Positions 18,083 to 26,852 are shown, counted from the first letter of the stretch. The stretch is DNA of 64,000 nt from Pseudomonas rhizoryzae (GCF_005250615.1 NZ_SULM01000009.1:62001-126000); one strand, 5' to 3'. The notes: generated by a model from the letters alone, not told the origin. Numbers and translations: made by a program.

Positions 18083-18112
18083 AAAGGCGGCGGACCTCGA
18101 TCCGCCGCCTTT
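18083..18112 (-). terminator. Intrinsic terminator of the OmpA-like gene
   Basis: Perfect 12-bp stem AAAGGCGGCGGA / TCCGCCGCCTTT with a 6-base loop, followed on the minus strand by TACTTTTTCC. It sits directly downstream of the stop at 18116. Confidence 0.85.
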
Positions 18113-18115
18113 GGA

Positions 18116-18775
18116 TCACTCGCGGTCGATCTGGATTTCGACGCGGCGGTTCTCGGCACGGCCTTCAGCGGTTTCGTTGGTGGCGACCGGGTTGGATTCA
18201 CCCATACCCTTCACCGAAACGATGCTGCCCGCAGGGATGCCGGCGTTGATCAGGTATTCGCTGACCGACTTGGCGCGACGCTCGGACAACCGCTGGTTGT
18301 AGGCAGGGGTGCCGACGCTGTCGGTGTAGCCGGTGATCGACAGGCGGGTGCTGGCGGCTTCGCCGCGCAGACGACCGGCGATACCGTCGAGCTGGGCCTG
18401 GTCACGCGGGTTGATCTTCGCGGAGTCGAAGGCGAAGTGCAGGTCACGCGCGGTGATCACTTCCTGCTTGGGCAGCGGCGCCGGAGCGGGAGCCGGAGCG
18501 GGCGCAGGAGCCGGGGCCGGCGCGGGAGCGACACGAGCGACCTGCTCGTTGCCCTTGCCATGCACCCAGCAATAGGCACCAGCGGTGGTGCCGAAGCCCA
18601 GGGCCGCCATACCGGCGACGTTGCCGTTCTGGGTAGCACCGGCAGCGCCGCCCACCAGGGCGCCGACCGCTGCGCAGACCGGCCAATCGGATTTCTGTAC
18701 GCCGCCCGCACAGCCGGCCAGCACAGTGCTCGCCATGATGAGGGGTAAAGCTGTCCTTGCGATGCTCTTGCTCAT
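18116..18775 (-). CDS. OmpA-family peptidoglycan-associated lipoprotein
   Basis: 219 residues. A lipoprotein signal with lipobox LAGC (Cys about 22), then a glycine-rich segment (VGALVGGAAGATQNG). An uninterrupted Ala-Pro repeat linker follows (about residues 84-101), then a C-terminal OmpA domain with the peptidoglycan-binding pattern (TDSVGTPAYNQRLSERRAKSV, ENRRVEI). Anchored in the outer membrane with its OmpA domain on peptidoglycan. The (AP)n tract is coded by a GCGCCGGAGC-like repeat (about 18475-18535) that could vary in length. Confidence 0.93.
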   Translation of the reverse strand: MSKSIARTALPLIMASTVLAGCAGGVQKSDWPVCAAVGALVGGAAGATQNGNVAGMAALGFGTTAGAYCWVHGKGNEQVARVAPAPAPAPAPAPAPAPAPLPKQEVITARDLHFAFDSAKINPRDQAQLDGIAGRLRGEAASTRLSITGYTDSVGTPAYNQRLSERRAKSVSEYLINAGIPAGSIVSVKGMGESNPVATNETAEGRAENRRVEIQIDRE

Positions 18776-18912
18776 GAAGGGGTCTCCTATAGACCAGGTA
18801 CCGCGAGTTGTGCTCGTCTTTGGCTTTATTGCGCTGTCAGACTAATGGTGGCGTACACGTCTTGACAACGCTGGTTGCTTAGTCAACAGAGATTTAATTA
18901 GGGTTCCCTTAA

Positions 18913-19410
18913 ATGGCAAATTTATTCTCGTCCCGCACCCCGCAACAGGCTCTGGCAAGCCTCTTGGAGCACCACAAGCCGTCTCGCCTGTTGTGCCTGG
19001 CGCGTGAAGCGCTGCCGGCGATACAGGCCTATGCCGAGGCGCATCCTGAATGTCGCCTGGTGGAAGCTGCAGTGCCGCTGGAGGACGCCAGTCTGCTCGG
19101 CGAACGCTACGATTTGGTGATCCTCGCCGACTGCCTGGAACATCTCCCAATGCGCCAGGGCCGTGAATTGCTCGGCGGCCTGCGCAACTTCAATACGTCG
19201 CGGCTGGCCGTGCTGGTGGATCTGGCCGCCAGCGAGTGGCAGGCGACGGATTTCTACGCCCTCGCCCTCCAGGCCAGTGAACGCTTCGCCCGCGACGGCC
19301 AGGTGGTGACGCTGTTCAGCTATGATCTGCACGACTACAAGCAGGTCCCGGACTGGCTCAACGCCAAGTTCTGGGCCAATCCGCAGAATTTCGGCAAGTA
19401 CTGGTGGTGA
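18913..19410 (+). CDS. DUF6231 family protein (methyltransferase-like fold)
   Basis: 165 residues. The pattern of a nucleotide-binding strand ([13 protein letters not shown]), an acidic turn and [23 protein letters not shown] resembles the C-terminal half of a class I SAM methyltransferase motif. The glycine-rich loop is missing, so catalytic activity is doubtful. Conserved in Pseudomonas with the next gene; its stop is one base before that gene's ATG. Ribosome binding site is weak. Confidence 0.7.
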   Translation: MANLFSSRTPQQALASLLEHHKPSRLLCLAREALPAIQAYAEAHPECRLVEAAVPLEDASLLGERYDLVILADCLEHLPMRQGRELLGGLRNFNTSRLAVLVDLAASEWQATDFYALALQASERFARDGQVVTLFSYDLHDYKQVPDWLNAKFWANPQNFGKYWW

Positions 19411-19411
19411 G

Positions 19412-19885
19412 ATGGATTCCTTGGCCCGCTGCCCCTGTGGCTCGGAACTCGCCCTCGGCGATTGCTGCGGCCCCTTGCACGCCGGTGCGCCGGCGCCCGA
19501 TGCCGAACGCCTGATGCGCTCGCGCTACAGCGCCTATGTGCTGGGGCTGATCGACTATCTGGTAGGCACCACAGCGCCGGCGCAGCAGGCGCGGCTGGAC
19601 CGGGAGGCCCTCACCGCCTGGAGCCTGGGCAGTCGCTGGCAGGGTCTGCAGGTGCTGGAGCATCACCCTGCACCAGGCGATCCTACCCATGCCCGGGTCA
19701 GCTTCGTGGCACGCTGGGAGGATGGGCGCGGTGCCCATCGCCATGAGGAACGCTCAGGCTTCGTCCAGCGTGATGGTCGCTGGTTCTTTCTCGATCCCAC
19801 GGTGCGGCCCCTGCCGGGCCGCAACGACGCCTGCCTGTGCGGCAGTGGCGCGAAATTCAAGAAGTGCTGTGCCGATTATCTCTAA
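19412..19885 (+). CDS. ychJ: YchJ-like protein (UPF0225) with two SEC-C metal-binding motifs
   Basis: 157 residues: N-terminal SEC-C-like [15 protein letters not shown], a central NTF2-like domain ([13 protein letters not shown]...) and a C-terminal [17 protein letters not shown] that binds Zn. Standard YchJ layout and length. The stop TAA coincides with the left edge of repeat copy 2. Probably cotranscribed with the DUF6231 gene. Function unknown. Confidence 0.92.
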   Translation: MDSLARCPCGSELALGDCCGPLHAGAPAPDAERLMRSRYSAYVLGLIDYLVGTTAPAQQARLDREALTAWSLGSRWQGLQVLEHHPAPGDPTHARVSFVARWEDGRGAHRHEERSGFVQRDGRWFFLDPTVRPLPGRNDACLCGSGAKFKKCCADYL

Positions 19886-20056
19886 GAGCCTGTTCAAAAT
19901 CTCACGAGCTAGAGCCAAACAAGGCCTGGGCGGCCCCACGAAAACGCCTGAGGAAGCGGACCGAGCTCGCGAACGAGTTTACGAGTGGTAAATGAACATT
20001 CCGAAGCCATTTTCAACGCGGTTTGGCCGACGCGCAGCAGATTTTGAACAGGCTCT
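19885..20056 (+). repeat. Inverted-repeat intergenic element, copy 2
   Basis: 172 bp with perfect 17-bp terminal inverted repeats AGAGCCTGTTCAAAATC / GATTTTGAACAGGCTCT. Core GAGTTTACGAGTGGTAAATG at 19975-19994 is shared with copies 1 and 3. The element begins in the stop codon of ychJ. No coding capacity, so a non-autonomous (MITE-like) or REP-type dispersed repeat. Confidence 0.85.
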
Positions 20057-20070
20057 AAGGCGAACGGACG

Positions 20071-20628
20071 CTATTCCCTGACCAGCGTCAGGTGATCCGT
20101 ATCCGGCACCGCCACGGGCAGGGCCGCTTCGGTCGGGCCCAGGTCGCTGCCGACCGGCGCGAGACTCAGATGGGAAAGATCGACCCGGGGCGTCGCCACG
20201 GGCGCGGCCTGGTCCTGGAGATCGGCGCCTACGGGAGCCAGGCCGAAATCCGGTGCCTGGACATCGACGAAGGCGGCCATCACGACATCGCGCGGAGCGA
20301 CGGACAACGTGGCGTGCGCCCCGGTTGCCGCTGGGACGACCGGCGCGGTGGCGGGAGCTGCGGCAGGGGCAGCCGGAGCCGGCGTGACCGTCTCGGCCAT
20401 GGGCACCACCTCGACCACCGCCCCGGCCTGCGCCAGGGTGGCGCGATAGCGTTCCGCCGTGGCGGCATCCAGGCGATTCTTGATGATCATGCGGCGACCG
20501 GAAAACAGCACGGCGATGCGCTGTTCATCTGCCTGAAACAAACGCATCAGATTCTGCCGGGTCTGTTGCGCGTCGGCGCCAGCGATCAGCTCGCCCTGGA
20601 AGGCGATTTCATAGAGAGCGGCGGACAT
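20071..20628 (-). CDS. Protein with DUF805-associated N-terminal domain and Ala/Pro-rich tail
   Basis: 185 residues from ATG 20628 (GAGGAGG upstream). Residues 1-75 match the small domain often found before DUF805 (FQGELIAG..., LFSGRRMIIKNRLD, AGAVVEVVPM). An Ala/Pro-rich linker follows, then two copies of a short motif, FGLAPVGADL and LSLAPVGSDL, about 35 residues apart, and LTLVRE at the end. No membrane segment. Function unknown. Confidence 0.7.
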   Translation of the reverse strand: MSAALYEIAFQGELIAGADAQQTRQNLMRLFQADEQRIAVLFSGRRMIIKNRLDAATAERYRATLAQAGAVVEVVPMAETVTPAPAAPAAAPATAPVVPAATGAHATLSVAPRDVVMAAFVDVQAPDFGLAPVGADLQDQAAPVATPRVDLSHLSLAPVGSDLGPTEAALPVAVPDTDHLTLVRE

Positions 20629-20795
20629 GACGACCTCCTCGGTCACGGCAAGATGCGCAGGATGCAACGCCGGACACGGGCGGTCCAGCCCGCACAGTCG
20701 CCAGGACCCGGCGTTTTTTTGTTAGCCTGTGCCGCTGCGGCCCCGACTGGGCAGCAATCGGTGCTTATTGAACTGCACAAAAACAGGAGTGCCGC

Positions 20796-21287
20796 ATGCT
20801 TCGCCAGGCCTTGATCCTTACCCTGTTCAGCGTTTTGCTGACCGGTCTCGGCGGCTGTTCCTTTGGCAGGCATAGCTACGAAGAACCTCAGGTCGAGCTG
20901 ACCGGCGTGGAGTTGATCCGCGCGCGGCTGTGGAGCCAGGACTTCGTGCTTAACTTCCGAATAGAGAATCCCAACGATCAGGCCCTGTCCATCCGCAAGA
21001 TGGCCTACACGGTCTATCTGAACGATCTGCTGCTGGCCCAAGGGATCGCCAACCTGGGGTCGTCGGTGCCGGCCAACGGCCATGCCAGCTTCGCGGTACC
21101 GGTGCAGACCAATCTGTGGCGCTACGTGAAAGACGTGGGCCGCATGCTGGAAAAGCGCGATCAGCCGGTTAGCTATCGCCTGCGTGGTCAGTTGAAGACG
21201 GGCTGGCTGTTCGGGCGCAGTATTCATTTTTCTAGCCAGGGGCAATTCGTACCCGGCGCCCATCTTCCTACTGGAGTCCTTAGATGA
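20796..21287 (+). CDS. LEA type 2 (WHy-domain) lipoprotein
   Basis: 163 residues with a lipobox (TGLGGC, Cys 21) and one LEA14-like beta-sandwich ([38 protein letters not shown]). Pseudomonas members are predicted envelope lipoproteins. Start has AACAGGAG upstream. The stop overlaps the next gene by ATGA. Confidence 0.88.
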   Translation: MLRQALILTLFSVLLTGLGGCSFGRHSYEEPQVELTGVELIRARLWSQDFVLNFRIENPNDQALSIRKMAYTVYLNDLLLAQGIANLGSSVPANGHASFAVPVQTNLWRYVKDVGRMLEKRDQPVSYRLRGQLKTGWLFGRSIHFSSQGQFVPGAHLPTGVLR

Positions 21288-21481
21288 ACCAACATGTCCA
21301 CGGCCCTGACTGCAACCATGATCATGATCACGACCATGGCCATGCGCACCACGTCCACGGCCCGCACTGCAACCACGGCCATGCCCAGGAGCCGGTGCGC
21401 AATCCGTTGAAGGAAGTGGGACGCAACGATCCCTGCCCATGCGGCAGCGAGAAGAAATTCAAGAAGTGCCACGGCGCCTGA
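21284..21481 (+). CDS. Small His/Cys-rich SEC-C motif protein
   Basis: 65 residues. The first 35 are dominated by His with paired HGPDCNH and HGPHCNH motifs, and the C-terminus is a SEC-C motif ([13 protein letters not shown]) that binds zinc. Translationally coupled to the LEA lipoprotein gene (ATGA). Probably a metal-binding protein; whether it stores, delivers or senses metal is unknown. Confidence 0.85.
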   Translation: MNQHVHGPDCNHDHDHDHGHAHHVHGPHCNHGHAQEPVRNPLKEVGRNDPCPCGSEKKFKKCHGA

Positions 21482-21506
21482 GCGCCCTCGGTATTGATGT
21501 AATTGG

Positions 21507-22040
21507 GTAGGTTGGGTTGAGCGAATGCGAAGCCCAACGGTGCCCAGGTCGAGCCCCCCATGTTGGGCTTCGACGATAGGGCCGTCTCAACCCAACCTAC
21601 GCCAAGGGCTGGCACCCGTAGGTTGGGCCGAGCGAAAGCGAAGCCCAACGGTGCCAAGGTTGAGCGCATCCTGTTGGGCTTCGACGGTAGAGCCGTCTCA
21701 ACCCAACCTACGCCAAGGGCTGGCACCCGTAGGTTGGGCTGAGCGCAGCGAAGCCCAACGGTGGCAAGGTTGAGCCCGCCATGTTGGGCTTCGACGATAG
21801 GGCCGTCTCAACCCAACCTACGCCAAGGGCTGGCACCCGTAGGTTGGGCTGAGCGAAAGCGAAGCCCAACGGTGCCAAGGTTGAGCGCATCCTGTTGGGC
21901 TTCGACGGTGGAGCTGTCTCAACCCAACCTACGCGAAAGGCTGGCACCCGTAGGTTGGGTTGAGCGCAGCGAAGCCCAACGGTGCGACGCTGAGCCCTCA
22001 TGTTGGGCTTCGACGATAGAGCCGTCTCAGCCCAACCTAC
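21507..22040. repeat. Five tandem copies of a 111-bp palindromic unit
   Basis: Units begin at 21507, 21618, 21729, 21839 and 21950 with GTAGGTTGGG and end in CCCAACCTAC. Within each, GTAGGTTGGG(C/T)TGAGCG...GAAGCCCAAC is answered by GTTGGGCTTCGACG...CTCAACCCAACCTAC, so every unit folds into a long hairpin. Units 1-4 are joined by CCAAGGGCTGGCACCC-type linkers. Fills nearly the whole gap between convergent genes. Confidence 0.92.
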
Positions 22041-22061
22041 CTTTCTCGCGACCCTGGCGCG

Positions 22062-23555
22062 TTACCAGGGCTGGCCGCCGCGTTGTGACTCCAGCCGCCG
22101 GATGAATTCTTCCAGCACCAGGGCGTAGAGATCGTCCTTGAGCACCAGGTCTTCCACCCCGCAGTCGATGTTGGGGTTGTCGTTGACCTCGATCACCGCC
22201 AGCTTGTCGCCTGCCTGCTTGAGGTCGACGCCGTAGAGGCCGTCGCCGATCAGGTTGGCGGTGCGTACCGCCAGTTCCACCACGGCGTGGGGGGCGTCCT
22301 GGACCGCCAGGGTGCGGAAATCGCCGCTCACCTCGGTGGCGCTGGCGCTGTGGTCGTAGATCTGCCAGTGGCCCTTGGACATGAAGTACTGGCAGGCGAA
22401 GATCGGCTCCTGATTCAGTACGCCGATGCGCCAGTCGTATTCGGTGTAGAAGAACTCCTGGGCCAGTAGCAGCACCGAGCGCTCGAACAGCTCGGCGCTG
22501 GCCTTGCGCAGTTGCTCCTGGTCCTCGACCTTAATGACGCCACGGGAAAAGGAGCCATCGGGAATCTTCAGCACCAGCGGAAAGCCCAGGCGCTCGCCGA
22601 GGCCTTCGAGCTGCGCGGGATTGTCCTTGTAGAGGATCTCGGTGGCCGGCATGTCCAGCTTGTGGGCACGCAGCAGGTCGGCCAGGTAGACCTTGTTGGT
22701 GCACCTCAGGATGGAGCGCGGATCGTCCATCACCACCAGGCCCTCGCTTTCGGCCTTCTTGGCGAAGCGATAGGTGTGGTGGTCGATGGCGGTGGTCTCG
22801 CGGATGAACAGGGCGTCGAATTCGCCCAGCCGCGCATAGTCCTTCTTCTCGATCAGTTCGACGTCCAGCCCCAGGTGCTTGCCGACCCGTACGAAGTTCT
22901 TCAGCGCCTTGGCATCGGACGGCGGGAAGGCTTCCTTGGGGTCGTGCAGGATGGCCAGGTCGAAGCGGTACTTCTCGCGCCGCCCGGGCTTGAGCCAGAC
23001 GCGCCGGCTGAAGCGGTCGAGGGCGTTGGCGAAGAGGTCTTCCTGGGTCTCGTGCAGCTTGTGGATGCTGCCCAGCTTGAGCCCGCCGATATGCCAGCCG
23101 GCACGGTCGCGGCGGAATTCCACCAGCAGCAGCGGACAGGGGAAGGCTTCGAACAGTTGGCGCGCCAGATCCTGCAGGGGCTCGATGTCGGTGGTGCCGA
23201 AATAGAGCGTGAGGGTGAAGCCGTCGGCGCTGCCGTAGGGATGGCCGGCCAGGGCCTTGGTCAGCAGCTTGTCGAGATCCTCCAGGGCCAGGCCATAGAG
23301 CGCCTTGCGCGCCAGCTCGCTGATGGTGCGCACCGAGGGGATGACCTTGTGCCCACGGGCTTCGGCCAAGAGCGAGCAGTAGTAGCCGTGGCCGAGGTAT
23401 TTCTGGCTGCGGCAGAGGTTGATCACCTGCACCCGCTTGCCGTTGTCCTGTTCGTTGGATTGCTCCAGGTATTCCTGGGCGGTGATGACATCTTCGCTGG
23501 GATAGTAGGACGACCAGTCTTCCTTGCGTTCCACGACGATATACAGCTTGCTCAC
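22062..23555 (-). CDS. RimK-family ATP-grasp ligase with N-terminal extension
   Basis: 497 residues from a GTG start (23555) with GAGGAGGTCC upstream. The N-terminal ~200 residues (KLYIVVERKEDWSSYYPSEDVITAQEYL, CRSQKYLGHGYYCSLLAEARGHKVIPS) are the RimK-like extension found in this subfamily. The C-terminal 290 form an ATP-grasp with IRETTAIDHHTYRFA, PLVLKIPDGSFSRGV (ATP lysine loop) and VIEVNDNPNIDCG (Mg ligands). ATP-grasp ligases of this type join an amino acid to a peptide or protein carboxylate. It is divergent from the GNAT-peptidase gene, a pairing known from comparative genomics of amidoligases; the substrate is unknown. Confidence 0.9.
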   Translation of the reverse strand: MSKLYIVVERKEDWSSYYPSEDVITAQEYLEQSNEQDNGKRVQVINLCRSQKYLGHGYYCSLLAEARGHKVIPSVRTISELARKALYGLALEDLDKLLTKALAGHPYGSADGFTLTLYFGTTDIEPLQDLARQLFEAFPCPLLLVEFRRDRAGWHIGGLKLGSIHKLHETQEDLFANALDRFSRRVWLKPGRREKYRFDLAILHDPKEAFPPSDAKALKNFVRVGKHLGLDVELIEKKDYARLGEFDALFIRETTAIDHHTYRFAKKAESEGLVVMDDPRSILRCTNKVYLADLLRAHKLDMPATEILYKDNPAQLEGLGERLGFPLVLKIPDGSFSRGVIKVEDQEQLRKASAELFERSVLLLAQEFFYTEYDWRIGVLNQEPIFACQYFMSKGHWQIYDHSASATEVSGDFRTLAVQDAPHAVVELAVRTANLIGDGLYGVDLKQAGDKLAVIEVNDNPNIDCGVEDLVLKDDLYALVLEEFIRRLESQRGGQPW

Positions 23556-23694
23556 TGGACCTCCTCGATACGGGATGTGGTCACGACGGAAACCCGGGTG
23601 TTGTCGGACCACTCCAAGGGTTGTAACGCGGGTGCTATTAACCGTTGCTTAACCGTGGCAGGCTGCCCGCTCCGTTCCAGGAGGATCCTTCGCG

Positions 23695-24822
23695 ATGAGT
23701 TTCACGCTCAGGCCCGCCGGGCTGGACGATCTGGCGGCGCTGGTCGATCTGGAAGCCCGCTGCTTCAGCTATGACCGTCTTTCCCGGCGCAATTTCCACT
23801 GGATGCTCACCCGGGCGAACGCCGTCCTGATCCTGGCGGAAAGCGCGGAGCGCGTAGCGGGCTATGCCCTGGTGCTGTTCCACCAGAACACCTCCCTCGC
23901 CCGCCTCTACTCCATCGCCGTGGACCCCGCCGCGCGCGGCCATCGCCTCGGCCAGCGCCTGCTGGACGCCGCCGAAGCCGAGGCCGTGGAGCGCGATTGC
24001 GCCTATTTGCGGCTGGAGGTACGACCGGACAATGCCACCGCTATCGCCCTCTACGAACGCAACGGCTACCTGCCCTTCGCCACGGTGGAGGACTACTACG
24101 AGGACCACAGCCTGGCGCTACGCTTCGAGAAGCGTATCCGCCAGCCCCGCGCGGGCCAGGCCCGTCCGGTGCCCTTCTACCGCCAGACCACCGATTTCAC
24201 CTGCGGCCCGGCCAGCCTGCTGATGGCCATGGGTGCTCTGCAGCCCGGTCGACCGCTGGAGCGCCGCGAAGAGCTGCGGCTGTGGCGCGAGGCGACCACC
24301 ATCTTCATGACCGCCGGCCATGGCGGTTGCGGGCCCCATGGCCTGGCCCTGGCCGCCCACCGGCGCGGTTTCCAGGTGACCCTGCAGGTCAATACCCGCG
24401 GTCCCCTGTTTCTCGATGGCGTGCGTAGCGAGGAGAAGAAGGAAGTCATGCGCCTGGTGCACGAGGACTTCAGCGCCGAGGTCAAGCAGTCGCCCATCGA
24501 GCGCCTCTATCGCACCCGCCTGGACGTGGCGGCCTGGGTCGCCGAAGGGGCCTTCCCGCTGGTGCTGATCAGCTCCTTCCGCCTGACCAAGGCCAAGGGT
24601 CCGCACTGGGTACTGGTCACCGACTGCGACGAGGATTTCGTCTACCTGCACGATCCCGACGTGGACCACAGCCAGCATCGGCGCGAGCTGGATTGCCAGC
24701 ACATCCCGGTGTCCCACGCCGAGTTCGACAAGATGAGTCGCTTCGGCCGCGGCAAGCTGAGGGCGGCGGTGATCCTAGGTCCTGTACGAAAAGTCGCCGA
24801 GCGAAGGTCAGGCGAGGCCTAG
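23695..24822 (+). CDS. Fused GNAT acetyltransferase / C39-like cysteine peptidase
   Basis: 375 residues with GGAGGATCC before the ATG. Residues 1-145 are a RimI-like GNAT domain (LARLYSIAVDPAARGHRLGQRLLDAAE acetyl-CoA loop; ALYERNGY). Residues 155-362 are a papain-like C39 family domain: Cys170 in TDFTCGPAS, His304 in GPHWVLVTD and Asp320 in YLHDPD. It is divergently paired with the RimK-like ligase gene. Joint role in making, modifying and trimming a peptide is plausible but inferred. The last 14 residues (GPVRKVAERRSGEA) are encoded by repeat copy 3, so the natural C-terminus was altered. Confidence 0.9.
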   Translation: MSFTLRPAGLDDLAALVDLEARCFSYDRLSRRNFHWMLTRANAVLILAESAERVAGYALVLFHQNTSLARLYSIAVDPAARGHRLGQRLLDAAEAEAVERDCAYLRLEVRPDNATAIALYERNGYLPFATVEDYYEDHSLALRFEKRIRQPRAGQARPVPFYRQTTDFTCGPASLLMAMGALQPGRPLERREELRLWREATTIFMTAGHGGCGPHGLALAAHRRGFQVTLQVNTRGPLFLDGVRSEEKKEVMRLVHEDFSAEVKQSPIERLYRTRLDVAAWVAEGAFPLVLISSFRLTKAKGPHWVLVTDCDEDFVYLHDPDVDHSQHRRELDCQHIPVSHAEFDKMSRFGRGKLRAAVILGPVRKVAERRSGEA

Positions 24823-24965
24823 GCGGCCCCGCGAAAAAGGCTGAGGAAACGGATCGGACTCGCGCTCGAGTTTACGAGCGGTAAATGAGCATTGCGACCG
24901 GGCTGGCGATCCAGGCCTTTTTCAACGAAGCATCACCGAGCGCAGGCACTTTTCGTACAGGACCT
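24777..24965 (+). repeat. Inverted-repeat intergenic element, copy 3 (variant ends)
   Basis: 189 bp bounded by AGGTCCTGTACGAAAAGT / ACTTTTCGTACAGGACCT. The core GAGTTTACGAGCGGTAAATG (24868-24887) and neighbouring GGCGGCCCCGCGAAAAAGGCTGAGG-type sequence match copy 2, but the ends differ. Its left 46 bp lie inside the coding sequence of the GNAT-C39 gene. Confidence 0.85.
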
Positions 24966-25044
24966 AAGGGCGGGCTGAACCCTGGGTTGCGATGGACGTC
25001 GAACAGGACCAGCATCGCGACCAACAAGAACGGCGGGTCGACCC

Positions 25045-25947
25045 ATGAGTCAGTCCTTGCGCAAGAGCAATCCCTCCTATGAATTGATGGAGGACCTGAG
25101 CGGGCATTCGGTGATCTACCGGGAGCACGGCTTTCCCTGCCCGCTGGTGCGCTGGCACTTCCACAAGGAGTACGAGTTGCATCTGCTGGTGGCCAGCTCG
25201 GGCACCGCCTTCATCGGCGACTACATCGGCAACTTCTACCCCGGCACCCTGTTCCTCACTGGACCGAATCTGCCGCACAACTGGATCAGCCGCATCGCCG
25301 AGGGTGAGGTGGTGACCAAGCGTGACATGCTGGTCAATTTCACCGATGAAACGGTGGACAATGCCACCGCCGTCTTCCCCGAACTCAATGGCCTGGCGCC
25401 CCTGCTGGAGCGGGCGCGCTATGGGATCGAATTCCAGGACCCCGAGCTGATCGCTCGGGCCGAGGTGCTGCTGCAGCAGATCGCCGACAGCGGCGGTGCC
25501 ACTCGTCTCGGTCATTTCCTGGTGCTGATGGAGGCCCTGGCCACCTCGGAGCGCTACCAGTTGCTCTCCGGTGCCGTGGAGCCGGGTACCGCCAGCGAGC
25601 AGGCGGTGGATCGCACCAACCGCACGGTGAATTTCATCTTCGATCACTACCAGCGCGATCTCACCCAGGAGGAAGTGGCCGAGCACCTGGGGATGACCAC
25701 TACCTACTTCTCACGCTTCTTCCGCCAGGCGACCGGCCGGACCTTCGTCGAATTCGTCAACAGCCTACGCATCAGCAAGGCCTGCGAGATGCTGTCCCAC
25801 AGCCGCATGCCGGTGACCGATATCTGCTTCGAGGCCGGCTTCAACAATATCTCCAACTTCAATCGGCGCTTCCACCAGCTCAAGGGCATGACCCCGCGCC
25901 AGTATCGTAGCCTCACGGCGCAGAGACTGACCGAACAAAACGCCTGA
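25045..25947 (+). CDS. AraC-family regulator with cupin sensor domain
   Basis: 300 residues. The N-terminal cupin-type domain (VRWHFHKEYELHLLV, GDYIGNFYPGTLFLTGPNLPHNW) and the C-terminal AraC domain (TQEEVAEHLGMTTTYFSRFFRQATG; VTDICFEAGFNNISNFNRRFHQLKG) are both complete. Similar in layout to MtlR-type activators of sugar/polyol genes in pseudomonads, but no transport or polyol genes are adjacent, so the regulon cannot be named. Confidence 0.9.
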   Translation: MSQSLRKSNPSYELMEDLSGHSVIYREHGFPCPLVRWHFHKEYELHLLVASSGTAFIGDYIGNFYPGTLFLTGPNLPHNWISRIAEGEVVTKRDMLVNFTDETVDNATAVFPELNGLAPLLERARYGIEFQDPELIARAEVLLQQIADSGGATRLGHFLVLMEALATSERYQLLSGAVEPGTASEQAVDRTNRTVNFIFDHYQRDLTQEEVAEHLGMTTTYFSRFFRQATGRTFVEFVNSLRISKACEMLSHSRMPVTDICFEAGFNNISNFNRRFHQLKGMTPRQYRSLTAQRLTEQNA

Positions 25948-26018
25948 GCCGAGCCCTAAAACGCAAAGTTCGGTTATGATCGAACTACCGATCTTCACCG
26001 ACCGAGGACAGAGCCACC

Positions 26019-26852
26019 ATGAGCGATTCCTACACTCCCCCACGCGTCTGGACCCCCGTCACGTCGGGTGGCAACTTCGCCAGCATCAATCGGCCCATCG
26101 CCGGTGCGACCCACGACAAGGACCTGCCGGTAGGCGAGCATCCCTTCCAGCTCTATTCGCTGGGTACGCCCAATGGCATGAAGGTGACCATCCTGCTGGA
26201 AGAGCTGCTGGCGCTGGGACACCAGGACGCCGAGTACGACGCCTGGCTGATCCGCATCGGCGAAGGCGAGCAATTCTCCAGTGGTTTCGTCGAGATCAAC
26301 CCCAACTCCAAGATCCCGGCCCTGGTGGATCGCCGGGGTACCGAGCCGCTACGGGTGTTCGAGTCCGGCGCCATCCTGCTCTATCTCGCTGACAGCTTCG
26401 GCGCCTTCATCCCCAAGGATCACGCTGGCCGCACCGAGACGCTGAACTGGTTGTTCTGGCAGATGGGCTCGGCACCCTTCGTCGGCGGCGGCTTCGGCCA
26501 CTTCTATGCCTATGCGCCGGAAAAGCTCGAATACCCCATCAACCGCTACGCCATGGAAACCAAGCGCCAGCTCGATGTGCTCGACCGCCTGCTGGCCGAG
26601 CGGACCTATGTAGCGGGCGAGGAATACGGTATCGCCGACATCGCCATCTGGAGTTGGTACGGCAACCTGGTGCTGGGACAGCTCTACAACGCCGCGGAAT
26701 TCCTCTCCGTGCAGGACTACAGCCACGTCCAGCGTTGGGCCAAAGCCATCGCCGCACGGCCGGCGGTACAACGCGGGCGGCGGGTCAATCGCACCTGGGG
26801 CGAGCCGGGTGAGCAACTGGCCGAACGGCATTCGGCAGCGGACCTGGATTGA
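26019..26852 (+). CDS. yghU: YghU-type glutathione S-transferase / disulfide-bond oxidoreductase
   Basis: 277 residues. N-terminal thioredoxin fold (PFQLYSLGTPNGMKVTILLEEL, NPNSKIPALVD, VFESGAILLYLAD) and a C-terminal helical GST domain. The long N-terminal arm (INRPIAGATHDKDLPVGEHP) and the GTPNG active-site stretch are hallmarks of the YghU/YfcG-like subgroup, which bind two glutathiones and reduce disulfides or peroxides. Stand-alone gene. Confidence 0.93.
   Translation: MSDSYTPPRVWTPVTSGGNFASINRPIAGATHDKDLPVGEHPFQLYSLGTPNGMKVTILLEELLALGHQDAEYDAWLIRIGEGEQFSSGFVEINPNSKIPALVDRRGTEPLRVFESGAILLYLADSFGAFIPKDHAGRTETLNWLFWQMGSAPFVGGGFGHFYAYAPEKLEYPINRYAMETKRQLDVLDRLLAERTYVAGEEYGIADIAIWSWYGNLVLGQLYNAAEFLSVQDYSHVQRWAKAIAARPAVQRGRRVNRTWGEPGEQLAERHSAADLD

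Noticed and set aside
21507..22040. Possible CRISPR array
   Set aside because: Units are 111-bp palindromes repeated almost whole, with no unique spacers of constant length and no cas genes.
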